From the IMG/VR virus record IMGVR_UViG_3300047469_000380, positions 1 through 41,975 of that record: a DNA stretch of 41,975 nt; one strand, 5' to 3'. The notes under the pieces were generated by a model. The model ran no database searches and was not told where the DNA came from. It saw only the letters and a list, made by a program, of their open reading frames with translations. This document shows, one piece after another, positions 40,401-41,975 of the stretch (the stretch's first letter is position 1; the number at the start of each line of letters is the position of its first letter). The position numbers and the translations under genes are program-made. The DNA comes from a virus.

Positions 40401-40949
40401 ATGAGAAAGTTATTTGTGTTGTGTGGTGTTGTATTTCTAAGTGCGTGCTCTGTGCTTAAGAGTGAAGACATTCGGGTCTCATCTCATGACATCGAATATA
40501 GTGGTCCGAGAAACGATGTGAGCGCTTGGGCTTCAGGAATGCCTAGAACAAAAATGGATTCTGATGCGCAGCCCGGTTCGGCATCGCTTGGGGGACTTTT
40601 TCCTCTGGCGCACGCTGTTGTATGCAACGAATCTAGGACGGTATGTAAGCATGGAGTAATCAAGACTGAATTGAAATATGAGATTCATAACGTTCAGGAT
40701 GGTGTAGTGGTCTCAGGAGTTCTTGAGTCACGAATGGGTAGGTCGATGACCGAAGAATATTCGGTTTCGAGTTATTCTAAGACAACGTCTACATTGTCTG
40801 TGCCAGATGATGTGGAGTTGATAGCAAACAACTCGGTTAGTACGCCGTTTTCTTTTGTCTATGCACCGGGTAAAAAAGTGGTGTTAAACGGCTTGGAAGG
40901 AGTGAAAGTAACTATTTCTTTTAATCCAGTTGAGAACTATCAGAAGTGA
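40401..40949 (+). CDS. predicted lipoprotein, possible lysogenic-conversion gene
   Basis: The 182-residue protein begins MRKLFVLCGVVFLSACSVLK, a signal peptide with lipobox LSAC and lipidated Cys16. The mature part is beta-rich (KTELKYEIHNVQDGVVVSGV, KTTSTLSVPDDVELIANNSV) with two further Cys. An upstream in-frame ATG would spoil the signal peptide. Base composition is AT-richer than the structural genes. It is followed by its own terminator. Phage-borne lipoproteins often change the surface of the lysogen or exclude other phages; here that is inference. Confidence 0.7.
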   Translation: MRKLFVLCGVVFLSACSVLKSEDIRVSSHDIEYSGPRNDVSAWASGMPRTKMDSDAQPGSASLGGLFPLAHAVVCNESRTVCKHGVIKTELKYEIHNVQDGVVVSGVLESRMGRSMTEEYSVSSYSKTTSTLSVPDDVELIANNSVSTPFSFVYAPGKKVVLNGLEGVKVTISFNPVENYQK

Positions 40950-41040
40950 TTTTTTGTTAATAGTACGATGCGGCAGCACAAATTTAGTGGTGTTGGAAAC
41001 GCTCCGCTTCCGACCGGTTGTGTGTACTGGTAAGCGCCTC

Positions 41041-41074
41041 GCTCCGGCCGGCCGGTCGGTCGGTCGGAGCTTTT
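41041..41074 (+). terminator. terminator after lipoprotein gene
   Basis: GCTCCGGCCG and CGGTCGGAGC form a 10-bp stem (one GT) around a GGTC-repeat loop, then TTTT. Confidence 0.75.
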
Positions 41075-41219
41075 AAAACACATGGATCGATTTGATTTGC
41101 GTGACGGCCTCTATGGCCGGGGCCCGATGCGGTTTTATTTGGATCATTTTATCGGGAAAAATCGTCACGATCTCTTGAGTCTGTTATGGCGCCGCATTCT
41201 GAGCCTGGAGTGGGCGAAA

Positions 41220-41531
41220 TTACAGTGCTTCGGATGTGGTAAAGCTCGCTCGCCATTCTCTCCAGCCGAGCATGACATATGACTTGAGTGCAATTTGGTT
41301 TTCGAAAGGCATAAGACGCGCGTCGTCCAGCGCGCTCAGATACGCTTCCAGATCACCCAGGGCATCAGTGAACGGACCCGGCGCTCGAGCCTTAAGCACG
41401 GCATTAAGTTTTTTGCGTAGACCATTCCCAACTTCTACCGGCAACACTGCCAAAATGGTGAGGACCTGGTCTGCCGTGGGGACCGGTTCGCCGAATTCGC
41501 TGAAAGCCATCGGGAGTAACGATTGAGTCAT
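41220..41531 (-). CDS. hypothetical protein downstream of XRE regulator
   Basis: A 103-residue protein beginning MTQSLLPMAFSEFGEPVPTA, with helical LRKKLNAVLKARAPGPFTDA and ALGDLEAYLSALDDARLMPF. AAGGAA precedes the ATG. It follows the XRE gene by 75 bases on the same strand. No family recognised; whether phage or host is not known. Confidence 0.6.
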   Translation of the reverse strand: MTQSLLPMAFSEFGEPVPTADQVLTILAVLPVEVGNGLRKKLNAVLKARAPGPFTDALGDLEAYLSALDDARLMPFENQIALKSYVMLGWREWRASFTTSEAL

Positions 41532-41606
41532 GCGGTGTTCCTTTTCGAGTCAGATGCTAAGGCCGTGTGAAGGCAGTTGTTCAGGATAGATCATCCACTC
41601 TAGTGA

Positions 41607-41975
41607 TTACTCGATCAGATGGAAATCGTCACGTTTGCTGGGATCCGTGGTTCCACCTCGGCAGTTTTGTCCGCGCATGGGCTCTAGTCCTGGAAGAAAG
41701 ATCAGGTCCTCAGCTTCGAAGGCAAACGACAACGCTTGCATCGTGACTTGTCGTAATGTCCGTCGGCCTTCTTCAAGGTCTCTAATCGCCTTAACAGAAA
41801 CTCCGGACCGCAATGAGAGTGCCTCTACTGACCAATTCAGCATGGCGCGGGCGGCGGCGCAGTGGACTTTCGAGAAGGACAACGGTAGACCATCCAGGAA
41901 TGGGGCGGGTCCCCATTCGACTCCTGCCTCCTTTAGCGCTCTGATCTGCTCAAGGTTGATAATTTTCCCCGTCAT
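41607..41975 (-). CDS. XRE-family HTH regulator
   Basis: The 122-residue frame begins with an ATG at the very edge of the window (MTGKIINLEQIRALKEAGVE), so the true start could lie further out. The HTH (about 38-95) contains ARAMLNWSVEALSLRSGVSV and KAIRDLEEGRRTLRQVTM, clearly lambda-repressor-like. The tail (GLEPMRGQNCRGG) is short and polar. It probably controls its own promoter and the gene behind it. It could be phage or host. Confidence 0.75.
   Translation of the reverse strand: MTGKIINLEQIRALKEAGVEWGPAPFLDGLPLSFSKVHCAAARAMLNWSVEALSLRSGVSVKAIRDLEEGRRTLRQVTMQALSFAFEAEDLIFLPGLEPMRGQNCRGGTTDPSKRDDFHLIE

Noticed and set aside
41082-41282. Rightward frame of 66 codons starting MDRFDLRDGLYGRG
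   Set aside because: The first ten or so residues recall IS5-type transposase starts, but the rest does not continue the pattern, no inverted repeats were seen, and the end overlaps a better leftward gene. At most it is a tiny remnant.
1-41975. tRNA genes, CRISPR arrays and complete insertion sequences
   Set aside because: None was recognised on either strand; the only dispersed repeat is the REPIN at the left.

Overview
The window is almost entirely one temperate-phage genome integrated in a Pseudomonas chromosome, most likely of the P. fluorescens group. Three things point to this host: a P. fluorescens-type palindromic REP doublet (96-188), the C-terminal fragment of a LysE/RhtB exporter gene just left of the integrase, and phage proteins of recognisably Pseudomonas type, including a PrtN-like activator. 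The left prophage boundary lies near position 470. No right boundary or N-terminal LysE half was found, so the prophage probably continues to or beyond the right edge.

Layout. (1) 485-2137: large serine recombinase, rightward. (2) 2138-7733: a tightly overlapping leftward early operon with, in transcription order, two small or unknown proteins, a KilAC-like protein, a short protein, a PrtN-like activator, a membrane-anchored protein, a small unknown, an HD phosphohydrolase, an unknown, a C5-cytosine methyltransferase with an unusual six-fold repeat, and a last small protein. (3) 7734-9346: the switch, with a leftward CI-type repressor, a rightward Cro-like protein and three matching 18-bp operators, one of them on the promoter of the leftward operon. 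(4) 9347-12649: rightward replication and regulation genes (CII-like, DksA/TraR zinc finger, primase-helicase, Q-like antiterminator). (5) 12650-13172: a non-coding stretch with nine-base repeats and a terminator, a candidate origin and/or late control region. (6) 13173-38136: late genes. The order is holin, lambda-type packaging and head genes (Nu1/A, W, B, C, D, E, FII, Z), then a contractile tail in exact P2 order (V W J I H G, FI FII E/E' T U X D), then GH19 endolysin and the Rz/Rz1 spanins. The virion should therefore be a myovirus built from a lambda-type head and a P2-type tail. (7) 38173-41975: accessory end with a leftward unknown gene, a D12-class adenine methyltransferase, a frameshifted gene, a lipoprotein, and a leftward pair made of an XRE regulator and an unknown protein.

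How it works together: the repressor probably shuts both early promoters. On induction the leftward operon supplies host-modifying functions, and the rightward operon supplies primase-helicase and Q. Q would let polymerase read through the terminator at 13128 and six further terminator-like hairpins spread between or inside late genes. Unknown genes on the opposite strand at 13761, 16910 and 38173 look like morons, accessory genes dropped into the late operon.

The most notable signals are the repeat-built target-recognition region of the C5 methyltransferase, the duplicated tail chaperone with a non-standard (+1 or -2) frameshift into E', the evenly spaced terminator hairpins (one inside the endolysin gene), the third operator, the repeat cluster after Q, and the antisense moron that shares its start CATG with a rightward gene.
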